Source: Fictibacillus marinisediminis
GTDB taxonomy: Bacteria > Bacillota > Bacilli > Bacillales > Fictibacillaceae
Direction of reading: 5' to 3'
NCBI RefSeq assembly: GCF_023149135.1
Contig: NZ_JAIWJX010000002.1
Location: forward strand, 3,596,001 to 3,660,000
DNA: 64,000 nucleotides
Shown: in pieces, positions 43,093-51,576 of the stretch
Layout of the letters: every line of letters starts with the position of its first letter
Numbering within the stretch: position 1 is the first letter of the stretch
Notes under the pieces: model-generated
Seen by the model: the letters and a program-made list of their open reading frames with translations, nothing else
What the model was told of the DNA's origin: nothing
Databases searched by the model: none
Program-made: the position numbers and the translations under genes

Positions 43093-44979
43093 TTACTTTA
43101 CAGTAATTTTAGTAGATTTGCTTTTGTTGCCTGCTGCATCAGTCGCAGTAACATAAAGAACCGTTCCGCGTTTTTGGGCTTTGATCGGAGCTTTGTAGGC
43201 ACCTGAAGAGCTCGCCGCCGCTTTTCCGATAACAGTCTTCCCTTTTTTAACTTCTATTTTTGATTTCTTTTCTGCTTTTCCGGTAACGTATTTATCGTTA
43301 CTGTCGACTTTGTTTACCTTGGGAGCAGCCGGAGCAACAGCTTCGAAGGTAGTGAACTTAACACTGTAAGGCTTGGCTGACCAGTGGTTGTTCGCTTCAT
43401 AAATGGTCACATAATTAATGCCCGGTTTCAGTTTGGCATACCATGTTTCTGCTTTGCCCACACCGCTTTTATCAGCAATTTTTTCATACGTCAGCTTTCC
43501 GTCAGCTGAGATTCTGTCTACGGCAACGACCGGATCCATGCCTGCTGTGGCTGATACTTCAATCTTCACATTGTATTCTTTCGTCAATTTAAAACGGTAC
43601 ATGTCCCCATCAAACGGAACATCAAACCTATCCTTATAAACCGTTCCCTTGCTCATCCACTTGGCTTTTGCCGGAATATCCGTTGTATCTCCAGCAAGAG
43701 AAGGAAATTTCGTCTCTAAAGCTTTGGCTGCATCAATTCTTCCGTATCCATAAAAGTCAGTCAGGCCGGCAGCGTTTTTATAGCCCTCACGATCAGGCTT
43801 GAATGCTGATTTTTCAATCATATATTCGACTTGCTGAGGTGTCAGCGCTGGATTTTTCGTTAGTAAAAGAGAGGCCAGTCCTGAAACCATCGGCGTGGAG
43901 AATGATGTCCCGGACACATCCCGCGAGCCGTATTTTCCGTTCATTAAGGTTGTCATGATGTTTGTACCTGGAGCAACGACATCGAGTTCAGGCCCTCTGC
44001 TCGAGAACGGAGCGATAACATCATTGTATCTCGTCGCACCGACACTGATGACCTGCGGATAGGCAGCCGGATAGTTCACACCGTACACTGGATTCTCGTT
44101 ACCTGAAGCCGCTACCAGAATAATTCCTTTATGGACTGCTTCCATGATGGCATCATATTCTGCCTGGCTCGGTTCGGCTGATCCAAAGCTCATATTGATG
44201 ACTCTCGCACCATGATCAATGGCGTAATGAAGACCGGCGATCGCACTTGAATTCGGAATGCTTACTTTCCCGCCAACCCGTACAGGAAGAATCTGAACAT
44301 GGTTATTTAAACCGCTGATGCCGATCTTGTTGTCAGTCGCTGCGGCTATGATTCCGGAGACCTCTGTCCCGTGGCCGACCGTATCATTGGATGTTTTAAG
44401 GTTGTTCACAAAATCTTTGCCCTTGAGCACCTTCCCTTTTAGGTCGGGATGATCAGCATTAACTCCCGTGTCCAAAACCGCAACGATGACCGGTTTCTGT
44501 CCTGCTGGCGGATTCACTAGATCTTTTGCCCAGTTGATCTTTTTTAATGCCCACTGCTGGTCATACAGTTTATCGTTTGGCTTTACCGTCTCAGCTGTTC
44601 TTTTTGAAAGGTAGTTCGGTTCAGCATATTCCACAGCCCGATCAGTTTTGATCTGTGACAGTGTTTTTTCATAGTTTTTGTCGTTTGGAACCTGGTAAAC
44701 ACTGATGCCTTCTTCTTTCAGGATAGAAGGTGCAGAGGTGGTTTCCAGGCCGTATGAAGAAGGTGCAAACGCGTTTCCTTCTTTCGTTTTTACAATAATT
44801 TCTCTTTTATTAACGTTAGCCAGATCTATGGATTCGGACGGCTGTTCAATCGTTTGTGTGCTAAAGAATAGGTTTCTTTTCGCAAGCTCTGTTCCTTGCG
44901 CATGGACAGCTGTTCCTAATAGGCCTGTACCTACCAATCCAGCGGTTAAAATGGACATCGTTCGTTTAAATGTATTCAT
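43093..44979 (-). CDS. Secreted subtilase (S8) with C-terminal Ig-like domain
   Basis: This is a protease of about 628 residues with a signal peptide (to AVHAQ), an N-terminal propeptide containing YQVPNDKNYEKTLSQIK, and an S8 domain: VLDTGVNADHPDL (Asp), GHGTEVSG (His), AASGNEN (Asn), SGTSFSTPMVSG (Ser). After it come a PPC-type domain (YRFKLTKEYNVKIEVS) and a bacterial Ig-like domain (YVTGKAEKKSKIEVK to the C-terminus) that probably binds wall glycan. The ATG at 44979 is preceded by GGGGAAG; the longer frame from 45012 lacks a site. It lies next to the RAYT locus and has a close relative at 47810-49405. Confidence 0.9.
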   Translation of the reverse strand: MNTFKRTMSILTAGLVGTGLLGTAVHAQGTELAKRNLFFSTQTIEQPSESIDLANVNKREIIVKTKEGNAFAPSSYGLETTSAPSILKEEGISVYQVPNDKNYEKTLSQIKTDRAVEYAEPNYLSKRTAETVKPNDKLYDQQWALKKINWAKDLVNPPAGQKPVIVAVLDTGVNADHPDLKGKVLKGKDFVNNLKTSNDTVGHGTEVSGIIAAATDNKIGISGLNNHVQILPVRVGGKVSIPNSSAIAGLHYAIDHGARVINMSFGSAEPSQAEYDAIMEAVHKGIILVAASGNENPVYGVNYPAAYPQVISVGATRYNDVIAPFSSRGPELDVVAPGTNIMTTLMNGKYGSRDVSGTSFSTPMVSGLASLLLTKNPALTPQQVEYMIEKSAFKPDREGYKNAAGLTDFYGYGRIDAAKALETKFPSLAGDTTDIPAKAKWMSKGTVYKDRFDVPFDGDMYRFKLTKEYNVKIEVSATAGMDPVVAVDRISADGKLTYEKIADKSGVGKAETWYAKLKPGINYVTIYEANNHWSAKPYSVKFTTFEAVAPAAPKVNKVDSNDKYVTGKAEKKSKIEVKKGKTVIGKAAASSSGAYKAPIKAQKRGTVLYVTATDAAGNKSKSTKITVK

Positions 44980-45083
44980 TCTCTTCCCCATCTTTTGTCT
45001 AATTTTATGCAAGCTTTATTATATCATTTTTCTTTTCTAGTAAAATGAAATATCTTAAAAATATTGGAAATTTTGTGGTGTGC

Positions 45084-45133
45084 GATGCCAGGCACCGCGA
45101 TTACACAAGTGTCAAAAGCCGGTGCCTGGCACC
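45084..45133. repeat. REP element flanking RAYT (chimeric A-B core)
   Basis: The left arm is slightly degenerate (GATGCCAGGCACC) and the right arm is perfect. The core joins a TTACACA half to a GTCAAAA half. It lies 33 bases beyond the RAYT stop. Confidence 0.85.
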
Positions 45134-45166
45134 AAACTCATGGCACCAAACTCAAATCATTAAAAG

Positions 45167-45742
45167 TTACAGCACTGGAGTCCTTCTCACAATCTCGCCA
45201 TATTCTGCTCCTTCTATGAAACTCTTATAATTGTCCTGCTTAGGGGATGGGAATTGAGAGAGGATGTAATCGGTTTTCACTTTTACTCCTTGGTCTATTC
45301 CCATGGAGATATAGTGCCTGTAACTCGTCCACTCGTAATCTTCTGCATTGCATACCATCATAGCCGCTACAGGGTTTTGATGAATGTACCGGCTGACATC
45401 AATTAAATACATCATGGAATCAATGAGAGAAGCGCCATAACGGCCCTGAAACACATGTCCCACCTGATCGTATTTTCGATTAATGTATTTTGCATATTGT
45501 GTATTCAGGTATCCCATAGCTTCACCAGGGGGGCTTACGGTTGTTTCCAGAAGGAGATGGGTGTGGTTGGACATGAGGCAATAAGCATGAAGGTTAACAG
45601 GATGGCGCCTGTTTGTCTTTCTCAGCAAATATAAGTAATAGAGGTAATCTTCACGTTCATGAAAAATAGGTGTTTTACGGTTTCCTCTGCAGGTAATGTG
45701 GTAGATCGCGCCCGGAAACCAGGTTCGTTGTTTGCGCGGCAT
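45167..45742 (-). CDS. REP-associated tyrosine transposase (RAYT, Y1/HUH family)
   Basis: This 191-residue protein has the TnpA_REP pattern: GAIYHITCRGNRKTPIF, the HUH metal motif in SNHTHLLLE (His60, His62), a tyrosine in NTQYAKYINRKY (Tyr83 the likely nucleophile), GHVFQGRYGASLID and YIHQNPVAAMM. RAYTs are single-copy domesticated relatives of the IS200/IS605 transposase that bind and cut single-stranded REP hairpins. Here the gene is flanked by REP elements at 45084-45133 and 45868-45917, and at least 12 more full or half elements lie in the window. AAAGGAG lies seven bases before the ATG. Length and motifs are complete, so it is probably active. Confidence 0.93.
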   Translation of the reverse strand: MPRKQRTWFPGAIYHITCRGNRKTPIFHEREDYLYYLYLLRKTNRRHPVNLHAYCLMSNHTHLLLETTVSPPGEAMGYLNTQYAKYINRKYDQVGHVFQGRYGASLIDSMMYLIDVSRYIHQNPVAAMMVCNAEDYEWTSYRHYISMGIDQGVKVKTDYILSQFPSPKQDNYKSFIEGAEYGEIVRRTPVL

Positions 45743-45867
45743 TACGGGGCTCCTTTCAGGAATTGGGGGATTAAATGATGGGAAGAGATTGATGCAAAAC
45801 GAAGAGGTAAAATATTATGTTCTACAGCCTGTCTCACTTCCCTGCCTAAGGCAAGAAAAAAATATAT

Positions 45868-45917
45868 GGTGCCTGGCACCGCGAATACACAAGTGTGTAA
45901 AGGCGGTGCCAGGCACC
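45868..45917. repeat. REP element flanking RAYT (swapped arms)
   Basis: This is the only element with GGTGCCTGGCACC on the left and GGTGCCAGGCACC on the right; all others are the reverse. Core ATACACAAGTGTGTAA. It lies 126 bases upstream of RAYT and 23 bases past the amidase stop. Confidence 0.88.
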
Positions 45918-45939
45918 ATGAATAGCACCATTAATATAG

Positions 45940-47649
45940 TTATCTAAAGTAGCTGTTCAGTCCTTCGGCGATGCCGGCGGCTGCTTTTTGCTGATGAGCG
46001 GATGTTCGGACGATCTGCTCTTCACTTTTATTGGATAAGAACCCTAGCTCGACAAGCACACATGGACGCTTGTTGGTACGCAGAACTTGAAGGTTTTTCC
46101 CGGCAATTCCACGGCTCTTAAATCCTGTATATTTCACAACGCTCTGCTGTACAAGGGAAGCCAGTCCGCTGTATGCAGAACCGGGCTGATAGAACGTTTC
46201 AATTCCTGTTCCGGCAGAAGGCCCTGAATTATAGTGAATGCTTACAAACGCATCGACCAAATAACTATTGCTTAATTGCGGGCGTGAAGTTAACGCGATG
46301 GCTGTATCGGTGGAGCGTGTCATATAGACCTTGGCTCCTGCCGCTTTCAGCTTCTGAGCTAAAATAAGCGCGGTAGATAACGTTACATTTTTTTCATATG
46401 TGCCGTATCCTGCACCAACAGCTCCTACGTCATAGCCGCCGTGCCCTGGGTCAATCATGATTTTCTTCCCTCTTAGATTGGGGAAACTTGAAGGGAGAGA
46501 AAGGCTATTGTCATTAATTTTGGTAAAGGTGATGTAGGCTTTATGTACCCAGCCTTTTATTCCGCTGGATGTTTTGATGTTCAGCCAGTCTCCTTTGCTT
46601 GAGTACACTTGCACTTCGGCTCCGGTATTCAGCTTAGCTACGACCTTAAAAGATGTACCCGCGTTTTCTCTTACATTTAAATCATTCGTCGTGACGTATC
46701 CTTTTTTAACAGAAGGCTGTACGGTTACCGGAGCAGTCGCTGATAAGTATTTTTTAGACACCCATCCTTTTGTGCCGTTTGAAGCCTGGATATAGCTCCA
46801 TGTGCTTCCCGGGTCCAAAACCTTTACCTGCTGGCCTTTTTTCAAGGTCATCAACGACTTGCTTGAGGTTGTTGCCTTCTCTCTTAGGTTCAGAGAGCCA
46901 GTATTAACATAGGCATAAACCGTTTTAACCGGTGCAGGGGCAGGGGCCTTGCTGGCTATATAGTTTTTAAGAACCCAGCCTGTTTTTCCATTGGGAGCCT
47001 TTGCATTGTGCCAGGAACCTGATGTTTTCAGGATGGTAATCTTTGTTCCTCTCTTTAACTGCATCAGAGATTTGCTTGTCGTTGATGCCTTCTCTCTGAG
47101 CGTTAAAAAAGAAGAAGCGTTCACATAGCCATACACTGTTTTTGCTTTTGGTGCTGAAGAAGGCGCAGGAGCTTTCGTAGAGATGTAGCTCTTGGACACA
47201 TAGCCTTTCTTGCTTCCGGATGCCTGAATATAATACCAGGAACCCGACGTTTTTAAGATGGTAACCTTGTTTCCTTTTTTCAATAGCAAAATGGATTTGC
47301 TGGAGGTCGTGGCTTTTTCCCTCAGATTGAGAGAGGAAGCCGTGACATACCCTGTTTTTGTTGCAGAGGATGCGGATACGCTGATTTTTTTCAGATATTT
47401 GGATGATACCCAGCCTGTCCCCTTTTTCAAATTCACCTGAGACCATCCGTTAGACTCTGCCTTAATCGTAACGGCTGCATCCTTTTTCAGTTTATCGATA
47501 ATACTGCTGCTGGTACTAGGCTTCGATCTGACATTTAGAATCGATGCTGTAACTTTTGCTTTTGTTTGGCTCGCTGCAGCGTCTGCATGTGTGGTAAAAA
47601 GAGATAAAATAAATGCCAGGATGAGAGCCAGTGAAGTAATCTTTCTCAA
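45940..47649 (-). CDS. Secreted N-acetylmuramoyl-L-alanine amidase with five SH3b repeats
   Basis: This 569-residue protein has a signal peptide (to ADAAA) and five SH3b wall-binding repeats (about 32-90, 97-158, 168-232, 240-300, 312-372; each with a LNLREKATTSSK-type strand and a GW(V/L) turn). The C-terminal Amidase_3 domain has zinc ligands in DPGHGGYD, YEKNVTLS and SIHYNSG, and the catalytic glutamate in LVELGFLSN. It cuts the amide between MurNAc and L-Ala. The start is TTG at 47649, preceded by AAAGGGGG about ten bases upstream. Repeats 2-4 are very alike, which points to recent internal duplication. Confidence 0.93.
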   Translation of the reverse strand: MRKITSLALILAFILSLFTTHADAAASQTKAKVTASILNVRSKPSTSSSIIDKLKKDAAVTIKAESNGWSQVNLKKGTGWVSSKYLKKISVSASSATKTGYVTASSLNLREKATTSSKSILLLKKGNKVTILKTSGSWYYIQASGSKKGYVSKSYISTKAPAPSSAPKAKTVYGYVNASSFLTLREKASTTSKSLMQLKRGTKITILKTSGSWHNAKAPNGKTGWVLKNYIASKAPAPAPVKTVYAYVNTGSLNLREKATTSSKSLMTLKKGQQVKVLDPGSTWSYIQASNGTKGWVSKKYLSATAPVTVQPSVKKGYVTTNDLNVRENAGTSFKVVAKLNTGAEVQVYSSKGDWLNIKTSSGIKGWVHKAYITFTKINDNSLSLPSSFPNLRGKKIMIDPGHGGYDVGAVGAGYGTYEKNVTLSTALILAQKLKAAGAKVYMTRSTDTAIALTSRPQLSNSYLVDAFVSIHYNSGPSAGTGIETFYQPGSAYSGLASLVQQSVVKYTGFKSRGIAGKNLQVLRTNKRPCVLVELGFLSNKSEEQIVRTSAHQQKAAAGIAEGLNSYFR

Positions 47650-47756
47650 AAGCTGTAAGCCCCCTTTCTCACTTTCTATCTTTTCTACTAATCTTTTTCT
47701 ACTATTTCTATCGGCAAATCGACGGAAAAATCCACCAAATTTCTACTAAAAATTCA

Positions 47757-47806
47757 GGTGCCAGGCACCGCGTTTTGACATATGTGTAATCGCGGTGCCT
47801 GGCACC
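47757..47806. repeat. REP element (chimeric B-A core)
   Basis: Perfect arms; the core joins TTTTGACA to TGTGTAA. It ends three bases from the stop codon of the third subtilase gene. Confidence 0.9.
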
Positions 47807-47809
47807 TAT

Positions 47810-49405
47810 TTATTTCACTGCCGTTACTTTTATGGAATAAGGGTCTTTAGCCCAATGGTAGTTGTTGTCGTAAACAGTGAGATAATACGTACCGGCAGTC
47901 AATGAAGACGTGAACGACTCTTTTCCGTTTAATCCTCGGGCATCATGGGGTTTTTCATTGATGACCTTGCCGTTGCTGTATTTATCAATCCATACCGTAC
48001 TGTTAATGCCGGCTACCCCGCTGACATCGACTCTGACATTGGTTTTCTTGGAAACTTTGAATGTAAACCAATCGACATCGCTCGGGGTATCGAACTTATC
48101 GCTATATAGCTTGCCAACAGTCACTTTTTTCGCTTTTGAGCGCCGATCACCCACATCATTCTTTAAACTGGGAAGCTTCGTATAGAACGGTTTGAGAGCA
48201 ACCGCCCGGCCATATCCATAATATTGATTCCATTTTCCTTTATATTTGGCAGGCAAATAGGCAGAGCTCTCAAGCAGATACTCCACATCATCAGGATATA
48301 AAGAAGGTTCTTCAGCAAGAAGAAGCGAAGCAAGGCCGCTGACAATCGGTGCGGAAAAAGATGTACCATCAAAATAGTCATACTCACCATCGATTGCCGC
48401 TGTTAAAACATCTGTTCCTGGAGCTACGATGTCCAATAATTCTCCGTAATTGGAAAAATCAGCGATACCGTCGTTGGGAGTGGACGCCCCTACACTTAGA
48501 ACCTCTGGATAGGCTGCAGGATAACCTACAGAATCATCTTCATTTCCTGATGCCGCAACAAGCACAATTCCTTTTTCATAAGCAGAACGGATAGCATCAT
48601 ATTCAATGTCCTCATACTCACTTCCGCCATAGCTCATGTTGATCACATCAGCTTTTTGTGAAATGGCATAATAGATTCCCTCGACGCAATCACTCGTTGA
48701 CATTCCTTCTTCATCCCCTACACGGACTGGAAGTATATCAGCATACGGATTGATTCCAGCCATGCCTATACCATTGTTTACAGTAGCCGCAATGACACCT
48801 GCAACAGCTGTTCCATGGCCGTCATTATCCATGGGATCGCTGTCTTCATCGTATGTATCGTAGCCAGATAACACTCTTCCTTCTAAATCCGGATGAGTGT
48901 AGTCAACACCTGAGTCGATAACAGCCACCTTTATCCTCGCCTTTGGTGATAGTCCAAGCCATGCGTTTGGAACTTTCATTTTGGGAAGCGACCACTGATA
49001 AGAATAATAAGGATCGTTCGACATTTTCTTGACCATATAATCTGGCTCGGCTGATTCTATGTGAGCTGACCGCTTTATTTTTCTTAGAGTTCCTTCATAA
49101 TTTAGCTTTTTCGGAATTCGAACCACCTTAAGATTCTCATTTCCTAAAATAGAAGAAGAGTCCGCGATCGTAACACCGAACCCCTTTACAAGTTCCTCAT
49201 TCGACAGCGTGGTCTTCACGATGGCCTGCCTGTTTTTTACATGATCATTAGAATGATTACTCATTAAATGGATCTTGCTGCTCGGTTGAAAAGACTTCTT
49301 TCTTCGCTGCCAGTTCTCATCATCCGCTGAAGCTGACGTACTAAAAGAACTTAATAAAATACTGCACAACGCAACTCCTGCCATAAAACGACTATACTTT
49401 TTCAC
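47810..49405 (-). CDS. Secreted subtilase (S8), third copy
   Basis: This protease of about 531 residues has signal peptide VKKYSRFMAGVALCSILLSSF..., a propeptide with RIPKKLNYEGTLRKIK, and an S8 domain: VIDSGVDYTHPDL (Asp), GHGTAVAG (His), AASGNED (Asn) and DGTSFSAPIVSG (Ser). A PPC-type domain follows (WFTFKVSKKTNVRVDVSG). It aligns in layout with the subtilase at 43093-44979 but lacks the Ig-like tail. The start is taken as GTG at 49405, with GAGGGG five bases upstream; an ATG at 49423 abuts its only purine stretch. The catalytic domain is unusually acidic. Confidence 0.88.
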   Translation of the reverse strand: MKKYSRFMAGVALCSILLSSFSTSASADDENWQRRKKSFQPSSKIHLMSNHSNDHVKNRQAIVKTTLSNEELVKGFGVTIADSSSILGNENLKVVRIPKKLNYEGTLRKIKRSAHIESAEPDYMVKKMSNDPYYSYQWSLPKMKVPNAWLGLSPKARIKVAVIDSGVDYTHPDLEGRVLSGYDTYDEDSDPMDNDGHGTAVAGVIAATVNNGIGMAGINPYADILPVRVGDEEGMSTSDCVEGIYYAISQKADVINMSYGGSEYEDIEYDAIRSAYEKGIVLVAASGNEDDSVGYPAAYPEVLSVGASTPNDGIADFSNYGELLDIVAPGTDVLTAAIDGEYDYFDGTSFSAPIVSGLASLLLAEEPSLYPDDVEYLLESSAYLPAKYKGKWNQYYGYGRAVALKPFYTKLPSLKNDVGDRRSKAKKVTVGKLYSDKFDTPSDVDWFTFKVSKKTNVRVDVSGVAGINSTVWIDKYSNGKVINEKPHDARGLNGKESFTSSLTAGTYYLTVYDNNYHWAKDPYSIKVTAVK

Positions 49406-49584
49406 ACTGCTGCCCCTCATCATCCTTTTTCTGTGTTACCATTTTTATATCGGGTATCAGCCTCCATGATTTAGAAAATATAGGTAAATCATCATACCTG
49501 AACTCTAAAAACACCTGCGCGACTGAACACTTAGAACCTGATAATTTACTATTAATTACAATTATACAATATATTACAAATAAT

Positions 49585-49634
49585 GGTGCCAGGCACCGCG
49601 ATTACACACTTGTGTAATTGGGGTGCCTGGCACC
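49585..49634. repeat. REP element (A-A core)
   Basis: Perfect arms flank TTACACACTTGTGTAA. It lies between the divergent subtilase and LysE-family genes. Confidence 0.9.
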
Positions 49635-49692
49635 AGATATTAGGGTATGGTACATTGGAATAAAATTTAACAGGGGAAGGCGGCAGAAAACG

Positions 49693-50334
49693 ATGGAGCA
49701 TTTTCTTCTTTTTGTGGTCATGGCGGTTTGCCTGATTATTCTTCCAGGCCCTGATACAGCCATTGACACGAGAAACACGTTATCTCTAGGAAAGACTGGC
49801 GGTTTTAAAACCATGCTTGGAACATGCGGCGCCTTGCTCATTCACACCATGGCAGCTGTCGTAGGCCTGTCTGCCATCATTGTAAAATCGGCAATGCTTT
49901 TTTCTATTTTCAAGTATGCCGGGGCGGTCTATCTGATCTACATCGGAATAAAGTCGCTCTGGTCTTTAAAGGACCGGAATATTGAAACAGCCTATTCAGC
50001 AGAATCTGCAGTTCAAACACCCGGAATCCGAAAGTCCTCATCTTGTTTCAGACAGGGATTCCTTACAAATCTTCTAAACCCAAAGGTCGCACTTTTCTTC
50101 TTAACGTTTCTCCCGCAATTTCTTGAACGCGGCAGCAACGCCTTTGTGCAATTTTCCATCATGGGTCTCACCTACACACTTCTGACAGCGGCCTGGTTTT
50201 TCTTTTACATCTATTTGATTAACCAGATCAGTGTCTTTATGAAAAAGCCGGCGACTCAGCGTGTCATGCAGGGAGTAACGGGTGTGGTACTCATCGGCTT
50301 CGGCATGAAGCTCGCTTTAGAAAAGCAGAACTAA
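49693..50334 (+). CDS. LysE/RhtB family amino-acid exporter
   Basis: This 213-residue membrane protein has about six segments. It has the family start VCLIILPGPDTAIDTRNTLSLGK-type loop (about residues 10-32), GGFKTMLGTCGALLIH, AGAVYLIYIGIKSLW, and FRQGFLTNLLNPKVALFFLTFLPQF. It exports amino acids or related metabolites; substrate is unknown. The ATG at 49693 follows a GGGGAAGG stretch; the frame is open upstream only because it reads through the REP element. A terminator follows. Confidence 0.85.
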   Translation: MEHFLLFVVMAVCLIILPGPDTAIDTRNTLSLGKTGGFKTMLGTCGALLIHTMAAVVGLSAIIVKSAMLFSIFKYAGAVYLIYIGIKSLWSLKDRNIETAYSAESAVQTPGIRKSSSCFRQGFLTNLLNPKVALFFLTFLPQFLERGSNAFVQFSIMGLTYTLLTAAWFFFYIYLINQISVFMKKPATQRVMQGVTGVVLIGFGMKLALEKQN

Positions 50335-50350
50335 ACAACGCCTCACCGAT

Positions 50351-50378
50351 CCTCTTGAAGCTGCAAGAGGGTTTTTTT
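50351..50378 (+). terminator. Terminator of the LysE-family gene
   Basis: CCTCTTG pairs with CAAGAGG, followed by seven T. Confidence 0.9.
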
Positions 50379-50474
50379 GTGACATAATGTTACAAATTGA
50401 AGTATTACGGGTATTGATTGGAAAGTTATTTTCATTATTTAAATATTTTACACTTGTAAGGGAGGGGAAGAAAA

Positions 50475-50771
50475 ATGTTTAAGGTAGTTGGTGTTTATAA
50501 GACAGAACAAGAAGCAGTGGAAGAACGGAATCAATTGAAACCGAAAAACGAAAACAGCACATTTTTAGTCGTTGGGCCTTATGAGACCATTGAAGAAAAA
50601 GAAGATAACGAGCAGATCATACAGCATTTTTTGGACCAATCCGACAACTCATCCTTCTCACAGAATCTCTCAGGAAAAGAGAGACTCGTCTTTCTAGGAG
50701 TAGATCATAAAGAAGCGGAGCATTACGGAAGCCACCTCGAGACAGGGGAATTTTTATTATTGAGAGAGTAA
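50475..50771 (+). CDS. Small soluble protein, general-stress-like (YflT-type N-domain)
   Basis: This 98-residue acidic protein begins FKVVGVYKTEQEAVEERNQLK, a beta-alpha pattern as in YflT/GSP17M-type stress proteins; it lacks the glycine-rich part. No membrane segment or catalytic motif is seen. GGGAGGGG lies seven bases before the ATG and a terminator follows. Function is unknown; the family link is weak. Confidence 0.65.
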   Translation: MFKVVGVYKTEQEAVEERNQLKPKNENSTFLVVGPYETIEEKEDNEQIIQHFLDQSDNSSFSQNLSGKERLVFLGVDHKEAEHYGSHLETGEFLLLRE

Positions 50772-50787
50772 GGCTCCATTTCATCAC

Positions 50788-50828
50788 AAAAAAAGGCATC
50801 CGTGCTTCGTTGCACAGATGCCTTTCTT
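50788..50828. terminator. Bidirectional terminator
   Basis: AAAGGCATC-GTGC pairs with GCAC-GATGCCTTT, with A-rich and T-rich flanks. It serves the small stress-like gene and the DUF975 gene. Confidence 0.88.
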
Positions 50829-50831
50829 ATT

Positions 50832-51497
50832 TTAAGCCTCTAAAGAATCTTTGTTTTTAGCCTGGCGGATTTCATTGTAAAATTCAGCTGAAGACGCGGA
50901 CATATAAGGCGTCAGCCAAAGAAACCCGATAAACAGTGTAACTACCGCCAGGATCACCCAGCCGATAAAACTAAGCTGAAGAAGGAAGTACTTCCACTTG
51001 TAGCCGTCCATTAATCTGCGGCTTTCGGTAATGGCACCCGTAATCGAAATCCCCGGGTTGTCTTTCAAGACATAGAATGTTTGCGAATAAGCAAGCCCTT
51101 TGATAATACCCGGAACAATCAATAGCAGGGTCCAAAGAACTGTGAAAATCCATACCAGGATCGTTGTTCCAATAATCTTTAAGAACGTACCGATGTCCAA
51201 GAAAGGCTGAAACATGTTCTTCACTTCTTGAGGCTCCCGCCTTATAAGGCTCAGAAAGACCCAGCTAAAGCCAATCGTGATTGGGTAAACAATACCGTTA
51301 ATAATCCAAGAAAAAATATATGCTGATAGGCTTCGTTCAGCTCCATTAAATTCGTCCTTTCCTCCCAATACAAAAAAATCAATCAGGTTAGGAAGAAAAA
51401 ACGTAAAGAATCCCAAAAGGATTGTCAATAGAACCCCAAAGCCCCATTTGTTTTCCAGGGCAACCCGTGCTTCCTTCTTTATTTCTCCAATACTCAT
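50832..51497 (-). CDS. DUF975-family integral membrane protein
   Basis: This 221-residue protein has about five to six transmembrane segments. The N-terminus MSIGEIKKEARVALENKWGFGV and the segment LLLIVPGIIKGLAYSQTFYVLKDNPGISITGAITESRRLMDG are diagnostic for DUF975. Members are common in Firmicutes and have no settled function; envelope or stress roles have been suggested. It converges on the small stress-like gene and shares its terminator. Confidence 0.85.
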   Translation of the reverse strand: MSIGEIKKEARVALENKWGFGVLLTILLGFFTFFLPNLIDFFVLGGKDEFNGAERSLSAYIFSWIINGIVYPITIGFSWVFLSLIRREPQEVKNMFQPFLDIGTFLKIIGTTILVWIFTVLWTLLLIVPGIIKGLAYSQTFYVLKDNPGISITGAITESRRLMDGYKWKYFLLQLSFIGWVILAVVTLFIGFLWLTPYMSASSAEFYNEIRQAKNKDSLEA

Positions 51498-51576
51498 GCC
51501 TCTTTCACCTTACCTTTTTTGTTTCAATTCTTTTTGCAAAATAGTTATTCTTTGGAAAAAGCCATTATATCACATG

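Noticed and set aside
45167..45742. RAYT as an ordinary IS200/IS605 insertion sequence
   Set aside because: There is no TnpB and no IS-type ends; the protein pattern and flanking REPs indicate a RAYT locus.
36593..49634. Regularly recurring palindromes as a CRISPR array
   Set aside because: Elements are kilobases apart with genes between, no uniform spacers and no cas genes; they are REP-type repeats.
49618..49692. N-terminal extension of the LysE-family exporter
   Set aside because: It begins inside a REP element; the family N-terminus and a purine-rich site fit the ATG at 49693.
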